A DNA stretch of 64,000 nt from an uncultured Cellulophaga sp. (GTDB taxonomy: Bacteria; Bacteroidota; Bacteroidia; Flavobacteriales; Flavobacteriaceae). A program made the translations under genes and the position numbers. The DNA lies in NCBI GenBank assembly GCA_947496695.1, contig CANMEI010000005.1:124001-188000 (forward strand), written 5' to 3'. The notes beneath the pieces are model-generated. The model was not told the DNA's origin. It ran no database searches and saw nothing but the letters and a program-made list of their open reading frames with translations. Of this stretch, positions 47,440 to 58,749 are shown one piece after another; positions within the stretch are counted from its first letter, which is position 1; every line of letters begins with the position of its first letter.

Positions 47440-48605
47440 TACTTACGAATACAATTATTAATTAATCTGGCTTGATTTTTTGGATTATATTTTTCGTCTA
47501 TAATTTTATAGCAATTAGCTCTAATTTTTTCTCTAGTTAGGTTATTTGATAAGGTAAACCAACTTTCAATTTTATTTGTTAAATCATCTATTGAGTCTTT
47601 TTTAAATAAATCTCCATTTATTTTAGGTAAAATAGCTTCATATTCAGGCATTTGGTGGTTAAAATTATCATGTGAAAGTACAGGAGTGCCATATCCTAAT
47701 GAAGTTATGGCGGTCAAACCTACCTCGCCAGGAGAAACACACAAATCTGAAGCACTAACCAAACGACACAGTTCAGTTTCATCATAAACGGCACCAAAAA
47801 AATTTACGAAGTTGTTTAAATTATATTCTTTAGTCAGTTTTTTTAAACTCTCATTAGCTTCCCCATCACCAATAAATAACACATTTACTTTACTACCTTT
47901 TGCATGAAGATTTTTTGTTGCTTTTAGAATTAAGTCTAATTGTTTATAAAAGGTTAATCTGCCAACAAAAAATAAAATTGGGTTATCTGGGTTATCAAAT
48001 AGTTCTTTTCGAGTTTTATCAATTAAATTATTTGAAATATTATTTCTATTGATTAATTGTGTTTCATAATCTAATGAATTGTAAATAGCAGTAAGTTTGT
48101 TTTCTTCAAAACCATTATCAATCATTACTTTTTTAGCATTTTCGCCATAAAGAAAAACTTGATCACTTAAGGAATAAAAAAATTTTCTTAACCACCATTT
48201 TATTCCTTTTTCATTAGATGTTACTCCATGTGTCCAATAATAAACTTTTTTACCTTTTAATTTTAAATAAAAAACACTTATCCATGTTGATAGATAATAA
48301 ATATTACCCAAAAATATGGCTCCATCAAAATCGTTTCTTTTAAAAAGAGATAACAATCCTTTTTGATATAAGAATTTATTTTTGATATAATTTTTATTTT
48401 TTACAAATAACCATCGTAAGCCCCCTTCTTTTAATGGTAAATTCGCATATTTTAGGTTTATTGTTTTGATATTATTATCAGACTCTTTATCAGATATCAA
48501 TGTATAATCAATATCTGCTGTTTGCATTAATTCTTGAAATATTCCAAGTCGATAATGTGCACAGTAATGGTAGATAATTGCTATTTTATTAGATTGATTT
48601 TTCAT
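47439..48605 (-). CDS. Glycosyltransferase family 4
   Basis: A 388-residue GT-B fold transferase. Key segments are IAIIYHYCAHYRLGIFQEL, a middle YYWTHGVTSNEKG and a donor-binding domain with ILFFVGRLTFYKQLDLIL and SPGEVGLTAITSLGYGTPVLS. The start ATG overlaps the previous gene's stop (ATGA at 48602-48605), so translation is coupled. It adds one sugar of the repeat unit; donor and linkage cannot be read from the sequence. Confidence 0.87.
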   Translation of the reverse strand: MKNQSNKIAIIYHYCAHYRLGIFQELMQTADIDYTLISDKESDNNIKTINLKYANLPLKEGGLRWLFVKNKNYIKNKFLYQKGLLSLFKRNDFDGAIFLGNIYYLSTWISVFYLKLKGKKVYYWTHGVTSNEKGIKWWLRKFFYSLSDQVFLYGENAKKVMIDNGFEENKLTAIYNSLDYETQLINRNNISNNLIDKTRKELFDNPDNPILFFVGRLTFYKQLDLILKATKNLHAKGSKVNVLFIGDGEANESLKKLTKEYNLNNFVNFFGAVYDETELCRLVSASDLCVSPGEVGLTAITSLGYGTPVLSHDNFNHQMPEYEAILPKINGDLFKKDSIDDLTNKIESWFTLSNNLTREKIRANCYKIIDEKYNPKNQARLINNCIRK

Positions 48606-49693
48606 TTTAAACCTTTAAATAGACTTATCCATTTTTTTGTTATGTTCTCAGCTGAAAAGTCTTTTATTAAAACTTTATTTGCATTTGATAGCTTTTTTCT
48701 TTTTTCAGGATTTTGCATTAAATCAAAAATTGCTTTTGCCATGTTTTCTATTTCAAATGGTTTTATTAACCTCCCGTTAATATGATCTTTAATAATTTCA
48801 TTTGGACCTGTTGGCACATCAAAAGAAATTAAAGGTAAATTATTTGCCATTCCTTCTAATAAGCTCATAGGGAAGCCTTCATATTCAGATGTCATAATTA
48901 ATAAAGAGTAATTATGGTATTTAGAATATATGTCTGTGACATGACCTTTTAAAAATATTCGATTTGATAAATTTAATTTTTTTATTTTATTTTTTAATTC
49001 TAATTCACATTCACCCGTTCCATAAATATCTAAAATAAAGTCATCATTTTTCTTAAATATAAGTTCTGCAACATCAATAAGTAGATCAAACTGTTTTGAT
49101 TTTGATAATCGACCTACGCTAATAAGTTTTTTTGAAGTTGTATCATAACTATAATCATTAGTTAATCTACTGTCTATTGGGTTGTAAATATTCTCAACAT
49201 GTTTTGCTTTAGTATGTCTTAAATAATTTATCATATCTGCTTTCGTAAGAGTTACGACTTGGTTAGCTATAAACGAAGTAAACTTTTCATTAAAAGATTT
49301 TGAAAAATGACTTTCTCCAAAGAAGCTAGAATGTGACCAGTAAACTAATTTTATATTGCTAAAAATTTTCACAATTGAACATAATGGACCTACTATGTGA
49401 CCTGTAGCTACTAGAATATTTATATTGTGGGTTTTTATTACATTATTTAAATTTATTGAAGCTGTAAAGATTCCTTTTTTCATTGATTTTCTCTCTGTCA
49501 ATAAATTATGAAATATAATATTTGAATTCCAATTATAGCCACCTTGTTCTGCAGGATGATAACTAATAACGTGAATATTATATAATTCGTTTTTACAAAG
49601 TTCATCAGTAATAATAGAAGCTACTCGAGATATTCCACCTTTTATAGAAACACGACCAACAAGAAAAGCTATATTTTTTTTATTTCCTTCCAT
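48602..49693 (-). CDS. Glycosyltransferase family 4
   Basis: A 363-residue GT4 enzyme: N-terminal IAFLVGRVSIKGGISRVA, acceptor-side VYWSHSSFFGE, then the donor domain with LISVGRLSKSKQFDLLI and the canonical TSEYEGFPMSLLEGMANNLPLISF. The gene starts within the end of the wzx gene (14-base overlap) and is coupled to the next transferase by an ATGA overlap. It adds another sugar of the repeat. Confidence 0.92.
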   Translation of the reverse strand: MEGNKKNIAFLVGRVSIKGGISRVASIITDELCKNELYNIHVISYHPAEQGGYNWNSNIIFHNLLTERKSMKKGIFTASINLNNVIKTHNINILVATGHIVGPLCSIVKIFSNIKLVYWSHSSFFGESHFSKSFNEKFTSFIANQVVTLTKADMINYLRHTKAKHVENIYNPIDSRLTNDYSYDTTSKKLISVGRLSKSKQFDLLIDVAELIFKKNDDFILDIYGTGECELELKNKIKKLNLSNRIFLKGHVTDIYSKYHNYSLLIMTSEYEGFPMSLLEGMANNLPLISFDVPTGPNEIIKDHINGRLIKPFEIENMAKAIFDLMQNPEKRKKLSNANKVLIKDFSAENITKKWISLFKGLK

Positions 49694-51131
49694 ATCTAAC
49701 TTTAATTATTGATTTTAATTTATTCTTAATTTCGAAATATTCTGAATTTTTTAACAATTCATTTATGATTACAAATAAAATTATGGCTACAAAAAATTGT
49801 ATTATGATAGTAGTAATGTTATTTAATTGAATATAAGTTATAGAAATAATAGCTAAAAAGATAACTATACTCTTTATTAAAAAAGGAATAACATCATTTA
49901 ATTGTTCAATTATTGAATAATTTATTAGTTTTTTAGTAAAAAAACTATTGATGAAATATTCAATAACTGAAAAGCAAACCAGAGAATACAACATGATTTC
50001 TATACCGAAAAACACACTAATTCCTAATAATGGTATCAATATAATTTTTTTGCAAATTTCTAATTTTAACATTAGGTTAGAATAACCTAAAGATGTCAAA
50101 AGGTTTAAATTTAAAATTTGCAAAGGATATAACATTCCGGGTATACACAAAAGCTGCATATAAAAAATTGATGTAAACCATTTTTCTCCAATAGTTAGTA
50201 AAATTAAAGGTTTTGCTATCCCTGCTAAAATAGCTAATACTGTAAAGTTAATAAATACGGCAAAACGTATAAATTTTATAAAATACCTTTTAAATGTAAC
50301 TAAATCATTTTGTGAAGAGGCTAAAATAGGATAACTTATTCTTGAAATCGCTTGTGTAATATTAACAGAAAACGGTGCTTGAAATTGATCTGCTCTGGTG
50401 TAGTATCCTAAAGCTGTAGGTGTAAAAAATTTACCAATAACAATGTAGTAGGCATTTTTGTAAATAGTGTTTATTAATTTAGATAATAAAATTTTATAAC
50501 CAAAATTGAATAACTCTTTAAAGCTGTTTTTTGAAAATGATAATGTTGGCTTCCATGAACTTTTAATCCACATTAATATGCAAATAATTAGAGGTTTTAA
50601 TATATTTAGAATCACTAAACTCCAAATACCAAAATTATTATAAGCTAATATAATAGCAACAATTGAGCTTGCAATTGAACTAATAATGGTAATAGAAGAT
50701 ATTATTTTAAAAGATAAATTCTTAAGAAAAATTGTTCGTTGTATTATCATCAGAGCATTAATTATTATAATTAAGCCTGAGTATTTTAATATTTCATTTA
50801 AAATTGGAATAGAAAAGTAATTTGCTATATTTTCTGAAAAAAAGAATAATAATATATATAGAATAATACTTGTAATCATATTTATAGTAAATATCGTATT
50901 ATTGTCTAAGCTAGTACTATCAGTTTTTCTAATTAAAGCATCACTAAAACCACCTTCTACTAAAGTTGTTGATATTGCAATAAATACTGTTATGATACCT
51001 ATTATTCCAAAATCTACAGGTGTCAAAATTCTAGCCAATATTATTCCAACTATAAAAATAACACCCTGACTAAAAATGCCCTCAAAAGCAGTCCATCCAA
51101 AACCACTGGTTGCTTTATTTTTTAATGACAT
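49680..51131 (-). CDS. wzx: Wzx-type polysaccharide repeat-unit flippase
   Basis: A 483-residue membrane protein of the PST/MOP exporter group with about 12-14 helices. It starts SLKNKATSGFGWTAFEGIFSQGVIFIVGIILARILTP across two blocks, the typical opening of these flippases. It would move undecaprenyl-diphosphate-linked repeats across the inner membrane. Neighbours are wzy upstream and glycosyltransferases downstream. Confidence 0.9.
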   Translation of the reverse strand: MSLKNKATSGFGWTAFEGIFSQGVIFIVGIILARILTPVDFGIIGIITVFIAISTTLVEGGFSDALIRKTDSTSLDNNTIFTINMITSIILYILLFFFSENIANYFSIPILNEILKYSGLIIIINALMIIQRTIFLKNLSFKIISSITIISSIASSIVAIILAYNNFGIWSLVILNILKPLIICILMWIKSSWKPTLSFSKNSFKELFNFGYKILLSKLINTIYKNAYYIVIGKFFTPTALGYYTRADQFQAPFSVNITQAISRISYPILASSQNDLVTFKRYFIKFIRFAVFINFTVLAILAGIAKPLILLTIGEKWFTSIFYMQLLCIPGMLYPLQILNLNLLTSLGYSNLMLKLEICKKIILIPLLGISVFFGIEIMLYSLVCFSVIEYFINSFFTKKLINYSIIEQLNDVIPFLIKSIVIFLAIISITYIQLNNITTIIIQFFVAIILFVIINELLKNSEYFEIKNKLKSIIKVRYGRK

Positions 51132-52314
51132 TTTTTTGAGATTTTATATTATGGTTTTTTTGATTAAAGTTATTTTGAATACTAATTATTAAGAAAAAAT
51201 ACATCATAGCATAGGTCGCTTTATAGAAAACATAAGCATTATTGTAAAGTAAAAATGTGAAGAAAAACAAAACATTTAATTTTATTCTTGGATCACTTAT
51301 ATTATGTTTAAAATTTTTAAGACTTTTAAAAAAAGGATTCAAGAATAGAATAAGTAATAAAATTAACCCTATAATACCATGCTCAGACATGATTTCGGTG
51401 TATGAATTATGGGAAAATAGACCATATGTATTGTAATAAGGAAACTGACCTAAACCTACACCAAATATTGGGTTTTCAATAAATACATTTATAGCCTCTT
51501 TTACTAAAACCTCTCTAGAGTCTACGACAGTGTTTGATACTCTGTTCTTCACTTGAGAGTTGCTATATATATTTATGAATTGAAAACTTAATAGTATTAA
51601 AGAAATTGAAATAAAAATAATTTTAAACTTACCTTTTAGACCTCTATAATTGTTTTGATTGATAATTAACCAAAAGGTTACATTTATGAATAGTATAAAC
51701 AAAATACCTGATCTCGATTGGGTTGTAAATGATACTATTATAAAAAATATAGGTAAAACAATTAATGCGATTAGCAATAATTTATTTTTATTTTTAAGAT
51801 ATAAATAAAATAAAGAAATATTTGCAAAGTAGCTTATGTAAGAATAAAAATTTGCATTTAATAAAAATCTATCTCGACGTCCAGCATTACTTGCAAAATT
51901 TGTTAAATCTAAATTTCCATTTATATACATTATAATTATTAAAATAATTATAGAAATAATAAAACCATAATGGAAGAAATTTTCATAATTACTATTTCTA
52001 TTTAGGCTAGTGGGTATGAAAGCACAAATAAAAGCACCAATAATTATACTGAAATTCCTAGTTAAAGATTCAAAATTTACATAATAATAAATAGAAAAAA
52101 GTGATATAACTATAATACCAAATAAGGTGACTAATTCAAAATTTATTCTTTTTTCTTCTTTAATATTTTTTAAAAAAGTTATGACTCCAAGTAGCGGTAA
52201 TAAAAAAAAAGTAGTGACTTGTTCCATTTTTAGATATGGTCCAAGAGAATTTAAGAATACTATAGTTAGTATTATTAATATTGAGATAATTAAAGAATAT
52301 TTTCTTTTTTCCAT
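51115..52314 (-). CDS. wzy: Wzy-type O-antigen polymerase/ligase family protein
   Basis: A very hydrophobic ~400-residue protein with about 10-12 helices. Its large periplasmic loop contains PIFGVGLGQFPYYNTYGLFSHNSYTEIM in pieces, the signature of the O-antigen ligase/polymerase (Wzy_C/WaaL) family. In this locus polymerisation of flipped repeats is the likely role. The ATG at 52314 is preferred; an in-frame TTG at 52341 would overlap the upstream acyltransferase gene. The end overlaps wzx by 17 bases. Wzy and WaaL cannot be told apart by sequence alone. Confidence 0.8.
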   Translation of the reverse strand: MEKRKYSLIISILIILTIVFLNSLGPYLKMEQVTTFFLLPLLGVITFLKNIKEEKRINFELVTLFGIIVISLFSIYYYVNFESLTRNFSIIIGAFICAFIPTSLNRNSNYENFFHYGFIISIIILIIIMYINGNLDLTNFASNAGRRDRFLLNANFYSYISYFANISLFYLYLKNKNKLLLIALIVLPIFFIIVSFTTQSRSGILFILFINVTFWLIINQNNYRGLKGKFKIIFISISLILLSFQFINIYSNSQVKNRVSNTVVDSREVLVKEAINVFIENPIFGVGLGQFPYYNTYGLFSHNSYTEIMSEHGIIGLILLLILFLNPFFKSLKNFKHNISDPRIKLNVLFFFTFLLYNNAYVFYKATYAMMYFFLIISIQNNFNQKNHNIKSQKNVIKK

Positions 52315-52324
52315 TTTAATATTT

Positions 52325-53350
52325 TCAACTTGTTGCTCCAATCAACATTCTACCATAACGAAATCTGTTTAAAATTTTACTAATTAAAATTGATATAATT
52401 ATTGAAATTAAAAATCCGAATGAGATTATTAAGGGGTATGGACTCTTTGAAATTAATTCTGAATTATAATATATAATTAATACTGGTTGATGGATTATAT
52501 ATATATAGTAACTATTCTGGTTTATATTCAATACTATATTTTTTAATATAGTATTATTTATTTTTTTAATATTAGTTAAGTATATATATAATATTAAGGT
52601 TGCTAAAATGCCTAATGGCAATATATAATAGAAGCGAATTATTTTTTTTAATAGATTCTCAATAGAGTTTAATTGTAAAAAATATAAGCATATCGAAAAT
52701 AAAAATAAATGAGAGAAGAAAAATAGTATTTTTTTATTTAAAATATACTTTTCGATTAAAGCATCATGACAATAAAATAAATAGCCCATATAAAAAAAAG
52801 GTAAATATTTACAAGTGTTAGCAAGAGGCATTATTTTTAAATATGCAAAAACAGGATAAAAAACAAAAAGTAATAAAGTTATAATTATACCATATTTTAT
52901 TTTATATCTAAAGAAGTTTTCAAATTGATAAAAAATAAAAAATATTATGAATAACATTATAAGAAACCAAAAATGTCCTGGTGAGTATTGTAAAAAAAAT
53001 AAAAAATTTAATATATTATTTACATCTAAAAAAACTACAATATATATTGGAGCTAAGATTATGAAAGGAACAATTAATCTTTTTAATTTTTTTTGAATAA
53101 AAATTTTAGTCGTTTCATATTTTTTAAGTTTTATTCTTAGATATGAAAAAATAAATCCAGAAATAAATACAAATAATGGCATGGAAAAGCTTGATACATA
53201 TTTTCCAAATATTACAAGGTATATATTATGACTATAGTTAGTTTCTAAAGGCCATGCATCACTAACAAAAGGAACTAATATGTGTCTAAGAACAACTAGT
53301 AAAATGCCAATACATCTAAGAATATTTAAATTATCTATATTTTTTCTCAT
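52325..53350 (-). CDS. Acyltransferase family 3 membrane protein
   Basis: A 341-residue membrane protein with about ten helices and the opening LNILRCIGILLVVLRHIL, where the R/H pair is conserved in the acyltransferase-3 (OafA/NodX-like) family. SMPLFVFISGFIFSY and PGHFWFLIMLFIIF are further landmarks. These proteins O-acetylate or O-succinylate surface glycans at the membrane. Very low GC even for this locus. It lies 10 bases before the wzy ATG. Confidence 0.88.
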   Translation of the reverse strand: MRKNIDNLNILRCIGILLVVLRHILVPFVSDAWPLETNYSHNIYLVIFGKYVSSFSMPLFVFISGFIFSYLRIKLKKYETTKIFIQKKLKRLIVPFIILAPIYIVVFLDVNNILNFLFFLQYSPGHFWFLIMLFIIFFIFYQFENFFRYKIKYGIIITLLLFVFYPVFAYLKIMPLANTCKYLPFFYMGYLFYCHDALIEKYILNKKILFFFSHLFLFSICLYFLQLNSIENLLKKIIRFYYILPLGILATLILYIYLTNIKKINNTILKNIVLNINQNSYYIYIIHQPVLIIYYNSELISKSPYPLIISFGFLISIIISILISKILNRFRYGRMLIGATS

Positions 53351-53365
53351 AAAATATTAGTAATT

Positions 53366-53884
53366 CTATTTTCTTTTTTTAATTAGTTTTGCAGGATTGC
53401 CTCCGTAAATCCCATAACTTTCTAGATCTTTTGTAACGATACTACCTGCAGCAATAATAACACCATTACCGATTTTTTTGCCAGGTAAAATAATTACTCT
53501 ACCTCCAATCCATACATCATCACCAATAGTAGTAGTTTTACTTTCGCTATGACCTTGGCTTATCATAGGTATATCAACTTGTGAGAAATTATGATTTGAG
53601 GCATAAATAATACAATCCGGACCCATCATCACATTAGAACCAATTATTGTATCTGGTGGAATACTAGCATTTATGCCAATACCAGAGTTACTGCCAATGA
53701 TAATATTTTCCCCATAGCCAAATTTTGCTTTATGTTCAATATTTACATTTTTTCCAGTTTTTTTGAATAAATGGGAAGCAATTTTGGTTCTAATTTTTTT
53801 ACAATATTTCCCAATAAAAGGTGTGCTAGATTTTGGTAGGTAATACGCAAATCCTCGATAAAATAGGAATATTAAGAATTTCAT
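53366..53884 (-). CDS. Left-handed beta-helix O-acetyltransferase (WcaF/maltose-acetyltransferase-like)
   Basis: A 172-residue hexapeptide acyltransferase: [27 protein letters not shown], then [33 protein letters not shown] in blocks, ending [16 protein letters not shown]. It shares the C-terminal [12 protein letters not shown] block with the acetyltransferase at 46894-47439. Its ATG lies 3 bases from the base of a long hairpin (53887-53947), which may affect expression. Confidence 0.88.
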   Translation of the reverse strand: MKFLIFLFYRGFAYYLPKSSTPFIGKYCKKIRTKIASHLFKKTGKNVNIEHKAKFGYGENIIIGSNSGIGINASIPPDTIIGSNVMMGPDCIIYASNHNFSQVDIPMISQGHSESKTTTIGDDVWIGGRVIILPGKKIGNGVIIAAGSIVTKDLESYGIYGGNPAKLIKKRK

Positions 53885-53886
53885 TT

Positions 53887-53947
53887 AAAATTAATTTAGA
53901 AAAAAAAACATCACACAAAGGTGACATTTTTTTTCTAAATTAATTTT
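53887..53947. repeat. Long inverted repeat (21-bp arms) directly upstream of an acetyltransferase gene
   Basis: Perfect arms at 53887-53907 and 53927-53947 (ATTAATTTAG plus an A-run, and its complement) with an inner TCAC/GTGA stem. In RNA of the - strand it forms a long AT-rich hairpin ending 2 bases before the ATG at 53884. It could be a terminator-like barrier after the beta-helix gene or a translation control element. Confidence 0.9.
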
Positions 53948-54036
53948 AAAATAGATTTAAATACTTTAAAAAAAGATAAAGTGCACAATATTTGGCTTTG
54001 TGACTATTATTAATAATATTTTTATTTTAATAATTA

Positions 54037-56139
54037 TTAATTAGGTATTTCAAAACTAATATCTGTAAATGTGCAATTTTCAAAAGTAACATCTAAATCT
54101 ATTTCCTCATTTATTGTATATCTAGATGTTCTCAATGATTCAATATCGCTAATTGTACAGTTTGTAAATATATTTCCAGAATTAACTCTGTCAACCTTAA
54201 ATAAATTATCAGCTCCTGAAAATGTACAATTTACAAAAGTATTATCCCTTGCGTATGACGTTAATCTTCCATCTTGAGAGTTGTAATGAAAATCTATAAT
54301 AGTACCACTATGTGTAACTGTATTAGTTATTGTGCAATCGGTAAATGTGTTGTTGTAAGCGGCGGTGTTGATTTCATTGTCACCATCAGATTCTATCCAG
54401 TCAGAAAAAACAATTCCTTCCCCTGAATCATTGTCGCATCTTAAAAAAGTATTATCATATGAATTATTTGTCACTTCCCAACCTCCACTCAAAGTTTCTC
54501 CTGTTCCTTGAACTAAACAATCTGTGAAAGTATTATTATTTACATTACTATTTAATTCGAAACTTGTTCCATAAGCTGTACAATTTTCATAAGAATTAAA
54601 ACTACTTTCAACTTTTACACTAAAACCATGACCGAAATGAGATAAACTTCCAATTCTACTAACGTTAGAGTACTTAAAGGTGCAATTTTTTGAATTGTAG
54701 TTCATTATATAATAATCAGTTGGATTTATTGTATTGTCACAGTATACCGATGAATAGTTCATACTAATATTTTCACTTCCAACTATAGCAATACCTCTAG
54801 CTCCATTATTAATTGCTAAAGAATTACTAATAGTACAGTTGTTTGAATCTGTCATCCAAATTCCAGAACCAGTTAAATTTAAAAAAGCATCTGAGGTATA
54901 ATCTGGATAAGAATGTTCCGTGTAAAAATCTCCATGATCAGTAGTAATAATATTATCTAAAAAGATATAATCACCTAAGGTAAATATACCGTACTCATAA
55001 TTTTTAATTTGAAAGTTACTTATTTGGATATAATTTTTTCTATTTTCTATACCCATACCTATTCCAATATCATTTGTTCTTTCTCCTTCTAGTAATGGCA
55101 TTATACTTGAATCTAAACTGTCGTCATTATCCTTGTAGTCTTCGTAACTAACAGTTGGCCCGTCTACACTCGCAATATCACCAGGTATAGATTTGTAGCC
55201 AATAAATTGAATTGGGTTGGCGCTAGTTCCTGAATTAGCAACTATTAAATTAACTGCTCCGTAATTACCTGCTTTAATGTATATAATATCCCCAGCTTCT
55301 GCATTTTCAAAGGCATGAGAAATATCCCATGCTGTTGCTTCTGTTTCTCCGCTATTAGAACTAGAACCTGTTGTGGTAACATATTTTATATTATCACCAG
55401 TAGGGTATTCATTAGATAATATGGTAACTGTGATAGTTCCGGTTTCCGTTGTTGTTGTGTTGTCTGTATATGTTACGGTAGTCTTATATGATATTTCATC
55501 GGTACCAGAAATATCTTCACTTGGGGTATAGGTTATTGTATTATCACTATTTAAAATTGCAATACCTTTGCTTGCTAAACTTATTTCAGTAATTGCTAAA
55601 TTAGTACTTTCATTAAAAGTATCATTGCTTAACGGTTCAATTGTAATAGCTGTTTCAAATGTTGTGGTAACTTCATCATCAACAATATCTGTAACAGGGT
55701 TTACTGTTACTTCAAAAGTATTTATTTTTTCAACGGTAGTGCCTAAAGAATCTTCTTCGCTAACCGTTATGCTAAAAGTGTCATTACCATTAAAATCAGA
55801 TTCTGGAGTGTATGTTATTTCGTTATCTGAGTTTAATTCAGTTTTACCGTATGTAGGCTGAGTGATTTCTTTTAATGAATATGTTTTACTTGTAGTTGAT
55901 GTAGTTTCTTCATAATCTAAAATATCAAGAACAACATCGTTATCTTCATTAATTTCTAAGCTACCATTTTCATAATCAATAACAGTTTCAGAAGCACTGT
56001 CATCACTTGTGCTTTCAGCAATGGTAGTATCGTCTGTAATAAGTTCAGCTAGTAAACTATCATCTTGTGAACATGAAAAAGCTAAAAAAATATAGATAAG
56101 TAGGAAGCTTGTTTTTGACACAAGAAGGGGTAATTTCAT
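54037..56139 (-). CDS. Surface lipoprotein with two Ig/cadherin-like modules and a right-handed beta-helix
   Basis: A 700-residue lipoprotein (signal ending AFSCS, lipidated C23). Two related beta-sandwich modules follow (about residues 50-150 and 152-245), each with a NSDNxITYTP(E/S)xDxxG core. Then a parallel beta-helix (about 250-700) begins IKYVTTTGSSSNSGETEATAWDI and contains repeated NNTFTDC, NCTFSG and FENCTF turns. Such helices occur in pectate/alginate-type lyases and phage-like depolymerases. In a polysaccharide locus it may cut or bind the polymer. No catalytic residues can be placed, so enzyme activity is only a guess. Confidence 0.8.
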   Translation of the reverse strand: MKLPLLVSKTSFLLIYIFLAFSCSQDDSLLAELITDDTTIAESTSDDSASETVIDYENGSLEINEDNDVVLDILDYEETTSTTSKTYSLKEITQPTYGKTELNSDNEITYTPESDFNGNDTFSITVSEEDSLGTTVEKINTFEVTVNPVTDIVDDEVTTTFETAITIEPLSNDTFNESTNLAITEISLASKGIAILNSDNTITYTPSEDISGTDEISYKTTVTYTDNTTTTETGTITVTILSNEYPTGDNIKYVTTTGSSSNSGETEATAWDISHAFENAEAGDIIYIKAGNYGAVNLIVANSGTSANPIQFIGYKSIPGDIASVDGPTVSYEDYKDNDDSLDSSIMPLLEGERTNDIGIGMGIENRKNYIQISNFQIKNYEYGIFTLGDYIFLDNIITTDHGDFYTEHSYPDYTSDAFLNLTGSGIWMTDSNNCTISNSLAINNGARGIAIVGSENISMNYSSVYCDNTINPTDYYIMNYNSKNCTFKYSNVSRIGSLSHFGHGFSVKVESSFNSYENCTAYGTSFELNSNVNNNTFTDCLVQGTGETLSGGWEVTNNSYDNTFLRCDNDSGEGIVFSDWIESDGDNEINTAAYNNTFTDCTITNTVTHSGTIIDFHYNSQDGRLTSYARDNTFVNCTFSGADNLFKVDRVNSGNIFTNCTISDIESLRTSRYTINEEIDLDVTFENCTFTDISFEIPN

Positions 56140-56320
56140 CTAATAGGTGTTATATATTATTTTTTAATATTTGGGCAATGCGAAACTATTCTAAAAAATT
56201 GACTTAATCGATTAAAAGAGTATAAATTTCGATGAAATGCACTATTTTAAATATGATGAAGTTTTATAGTAACGTTAATTTAAAGGATTAAGTATTTTTT
56301 ATTTACTTTTAAATTTTAAA

Positions 56321-56350
56321 TAAAAAAAGCCTTAGTTGTTGACTAAGGCT
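56321..56350 (-). terminator. Intrinsic terminator after the TviB-like gene
   Basis: Stem AGCCTTAG / CTAAGGCT with a seven-base loop; on the - strand a T-run follows. It lies 33 bases beyond the stop codon at 56383 and separates the nucleotide-sugar genes from the beta-helix gene. Confidence 0.85.
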
Positions 56351-56382
56351 GGAGAGTAGGTGATTTGCTGTTGTTTCTTTTA

Positions 56383-57663
<1,281 letters not shown>

Positions 57664-57741
57664 AATTTTACTTTTAATATATTATTGAAATACGAATAAA
57701 TAATAGAAATGGATTTGGTTAATTTAAATATTAAGATTTAT

Positions 57742-58737
57742 TTATAAATTATTATAATACCAATTAATAGCTTTTTTAAGCCCTTGATTTATATTGTATT
57801 GAGGGGTATAATTTAAAAATGTCTTGGCTTTTTCTATTGAGGCTAATGAGTGTGGAACATCTCCTTGTCTGTTAGGTCCGTAATTAATGGTTATATCTTT
57901 AATTTTAGGGTCAAAATCTCCAAGGTATTCTTTTAAAAAATTGATTAGTTCTTTTAAACTAGTTCTTTCGCCATAAGCAACATTGTAAACAGTGTTAATC
58001 GCTTTTTTGTTGGTAGTAGTAATAGCTCTAATATTCATTTCAATAACATTATCAATGTAAGTGAAATCTCTAGAATAAGAACCATCACCATTAATAGTGG
58101 GTGATTCGTGATTGATTAGCTGGATTACAAATTTCGGAATTACTGCTGCATAGGCACCATTTGGATCTTGTTTTCTACCAAAAACATTAAAATACCTTAA
58201 GCCGATAGTTTCTAAACCATAAGTTTGAGAAAAAATTCCGGCATATAATTCGTTTACATACTTTGTAATAGCATAAGGCGACAATGGTTTTCCTATTTTG
58301 TCTTCTACTTTAGGAAGTTCTTCAGAATCTCCATAAGTGGAAGAGCTTGCGGCATAAATAAATCTTTTGACTTTAGAGTCTCTAGCAGCGACTAGCATGT
58401 TTAAAAACCCAGATACATTTACCTCATTACTAGTAATTGGATCATTTATTGACCTAGGAACAGAGCCAAGTGCTGCTTCATGTAAAATGTAATCAACATT
58501 TTTACATGCTTTTGTGCAATCTTGTAGGTTTCTAATGTCACCTTCTAATAGTGTAAAATTAGAATTTGAAAAAAGAGATTCTATATTTTCTCTTTTTCCT
58601 GTAGAAAAGTTATCAAAACAAGTAACTTTATTACCATTTAATAATAGGGATTCACATAAATTTGAACCTATAAACCCGGCACCTCCAGTAACTAAAACAT
58701 GAAAGTTGGGATTTAATTCTAGTTTTTTAATATCCAT
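57742..58737 (-). CDS. tviC: UDP-GlcNAc(A) 4-epimerase (TviC/WbpP-type)
   Basis: A 331-residue SDR epimerase with VLVTGGAGFIGSNLCESLL, DYILHEAALGSVPRSINDP, the catalytic SSS and YAITK, and YNVAYGERTSL. The GSVPRSINDP and SRDFTYIDNV segments are typical of WbpP/TviC, which interconvert the C4 epimers of UDP-GlcNAc or UDP-GlcNAcA. It lies upstream of tviB in the same direction, with a 78-base gap. Confidence 0.92.
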   Translation of the reverse strand: MDIKKLELNPNFHVLVTGGAGFIGSNLCESLLLNGNKVTCFDNFSTGKRENIESLFSNSNFTLLEGDIRNLQDCTKACKNVDYILHEAALGSVPRSINDPITSNEVNVSGFLNMLVAARDSKVKRFIYAASSSTYGDSEELPKVEDKIGKPLSPYAITKYVNELYAGIFSQTYGLETIGLRYFNVFGRKQDPNGAYAAVIPKFVIQLINHESPTINGDGSYSRDFTYIDNVIEMNIRAITTTNKKAINTVYNVAYGERTSLKELINFLKEYLGDFDPKIKDITINYGPNRQGDVPHSLASIEKAKTFLNYTPQYNINQGLKKAINWYYNNL

Positions 58738-58749
58738 ATTATTTAATTA

